This document shows, one piece after another, positions 5,481 to 6,402 of a stretch of 6,402 nt of DNA. The stretch covers positions 1-6,402 of the forward strand of contig CASDUB010000237.1 in NCBI GenBank assembly GCA_949283905.1, in the 5' to 3' direction. The stretch is from an uncultured Lachnospiraceae bacterium (GTDB taxonomy: Bacteria; Bacillota; Clostridia; Lachnospirales; Lachnospiraceae). The position numbers were made by a program, and so were the translations under genes. Under the pieces are notes generated by a model. The model was given only the letters and a program-made list of their open reading frames with translations. It was not told the DNA's origin and did not search any database. Numbering within the stretch: the first letter of the stretch is position 1; each line of letters opens with the position of its first letter.

Positions 5481-6402
5481 TTATTCATACAAATGACATG
5501 CCACAAAATGTCCCGGCTCCGCCTCATGAAAATCAGGTGTTTTCGCGAAACATTTTTCAGTGGCCATCGGACATCTTGCCGCGAATCTGCATCCTTCAGG
5601 CGGATCAATAGGAGACGTAACCTCTCCTTTAAGTACTTCCGCTTCTTTTCCACTATAAGAAATATCAGGAATAGGAACAGCCGAAAGCAATGCCTTTGTA
5701 TAAGGATGCAACGGTTTTTCAAACAGTGTATCCGAATCTGTTTTCTCAACCATCTTGCCAAGGTAAAGCACAAGAATATCGTCGCTGATATGCTTTACTA
5801 CTGAAAGGTCGTGGGTTATAAAAATATAAGTAAGTCCGCACTCATCCTTAAGATCCATCATAAGGTTTAATACCTGCGCCTGAATAGATACGTCAAGAGC
5901 AGAAACAGGTTCATCGCAGATAATGAACTCAGGATTCAGTGCCAGCGCTCTGGCGATACCTATACGCTGTCTTCTTCCTCCATCCAGCTCATGAGGATAT
6001 GTATTGACATATCGCTCGTCAAGACCTACCGTCTTCATAAGTTCGATAACACGCTCTTCCGTCTCTTTTTTTGTTTTAAAAACTTTAAATATCTTTAACG
6101 GTTCTTCTATTATCTGATAAACAGACATTTTAGGATCAAGGGACGCGAAAGGATCCTGAAAGATAAGCTGCATATTTTTACGGTATTTCGTAAACTCTTT
6201 TTTCTTTATATTTGTAATATCTTTGCCTTCAAATATGATCTTTCCGTCAGTCGGCTCAAGGGCTTTTAATATCGTTCTTCCAAGGGTAGATTTGCCACAT
6301 CCCGACTCTCCTACGACGCCCAGTGTTTTTCCTTTTTCAAGTTTAAACGATACATCGTCCACCGCATGAAGTGTTCCTCGCGGAGTATTAAAATATTTTT
6401 TG
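5481..6402 (-). CDS. Oligopeptide/dipeptide ABC transporter ATPase (OppF/DppF type), 5' end cut by the window
   Basis: The reading frame stays open from the stop at 5481 to the right edge, giving 306 visible residues; about 10-20 N-terminal residues are probably missing. The GTG at 6362 is internal, because the 13 codons before it (KKYFNTPRGTLHA) match the usual OppF/DppF beginning. Visible parts, numbered from the edge: Walker A GESGCGKST 31-39, Q-loop FQDP 81-84, signature LDGGRRQR 139-146, Walker B FIICDEP 159-165, D-loop SALD 167-170 and H-loop H197. The C-terminal oligopeptide-specific extension has C271, C277, C284 and C302, the four cysteines that bind a [4Fe-4S] cluster in characterised homologues. 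It should energise peptide uptake together with permease and partner ATPase genes expected to the right. Its signature has Asp where LSGG has Ser. Confidence 0.95.
   Translation of the reverse strand, partial: KKYFNTPRGTLHAVDDVSFKLEKGKTLGVVGESGCGKSTLGRTILKALEPTDGKIIFEGKDITNIKKKEFTKYRKNMQLIFQDPFASLDPKMSVYQIIEEPLKIFKVFKTKKETEERVIELMKTVGLDERYVNTYPHELDGGRRQRIGIARALALNPEFIICDEPVSALDVSIQAQVLNLMMDLKDECGLTYIFITHDLSVVKHISDDILVLYLGKMVEKTDSDTLFEKPLHPYTKALLSAVPIPDISYSGKEAEVLKGEVTSPIDPPEGCRFAARCPMATEKCFAKTPDFHEAEPGHFVACHLYE

Noticed and set aside
5438..5773. Minus-strand open frame within the oppF-like gene
   Set aside because: It is a shifted reading of well-conserved ABC ATPase codons and runs through the terminator hairpin into lysR; it is rich in Arg, Lys and Cys, as expected for a shadow frame.

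Overview
The window looks like chromosomal DNA of an anaerobic low-GC Bacillota, probably Clostridia. The grounds are strong AT-rich spacers, clear AGGAGG-type ribosome binding sites, AT-tailed hairpin terminators, a tRNA gene without an encoded CCA end, and a soluble molybdenum/iron-sulfur enzyme pair. The genus cannot be named from the sequence alone.

Layout from left to right. Bases 1-353 are AT-rich and non-coding, with two short tandem duplications. Next comes a minus-strand tRNA-Trp gene (423-493), with its own extended -10 promoter (519-548) and a terminator (354-387). A strong hairpin at 602-645 ends a minus-strand operon of three genes, in transcription order: a molybdopterin oxidoreductase (4473 to 2230), a 16-cysteine DmsB-type ferredoxin subunit (2237 to 1791, overlapping the first gene by 8 bases) and a YeiH/UPF0324 membrane transporter (1730 to 645). 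A LysR-type regulator (4520-5443) diverges from this operon across only 46 bases, the usual arrangement for a LysR protein controlling its neighbour. A two-way terminator separates lysR from a convergent, edge-truncated oligopeptide ABC transporter ATPase of the OppF/DppF type (5481 to beyond 6402).

How the genes may work together. The catalytic subunit and the ferredoxin subunit should form a two-component redox enzyme with five [4Fe-4S] clusters and a Mo or W bis-pterin site. Neither has a Tat signal and no NrfD/DmsC membrane anchor is encoded, so the enzyme is predicted to be cytoplasmic and fed by soluble electron carriers. In place of the anchor, the third gene encodes a YeiH-type transporter, a family linked in enterobacteria to sulfite and to a LysR regulator (YeiE). 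The working hypothesis is a LysR-controlled module in which a cytoplasmic reductase acts on a sulfur-containing or other small substrate and YeiH exports a product such as sulfite. The substrate is not visible in the sequence. A dehydroxylase/hydroxytransferase-like role, related to the acetylene hydratase branch, remains open.
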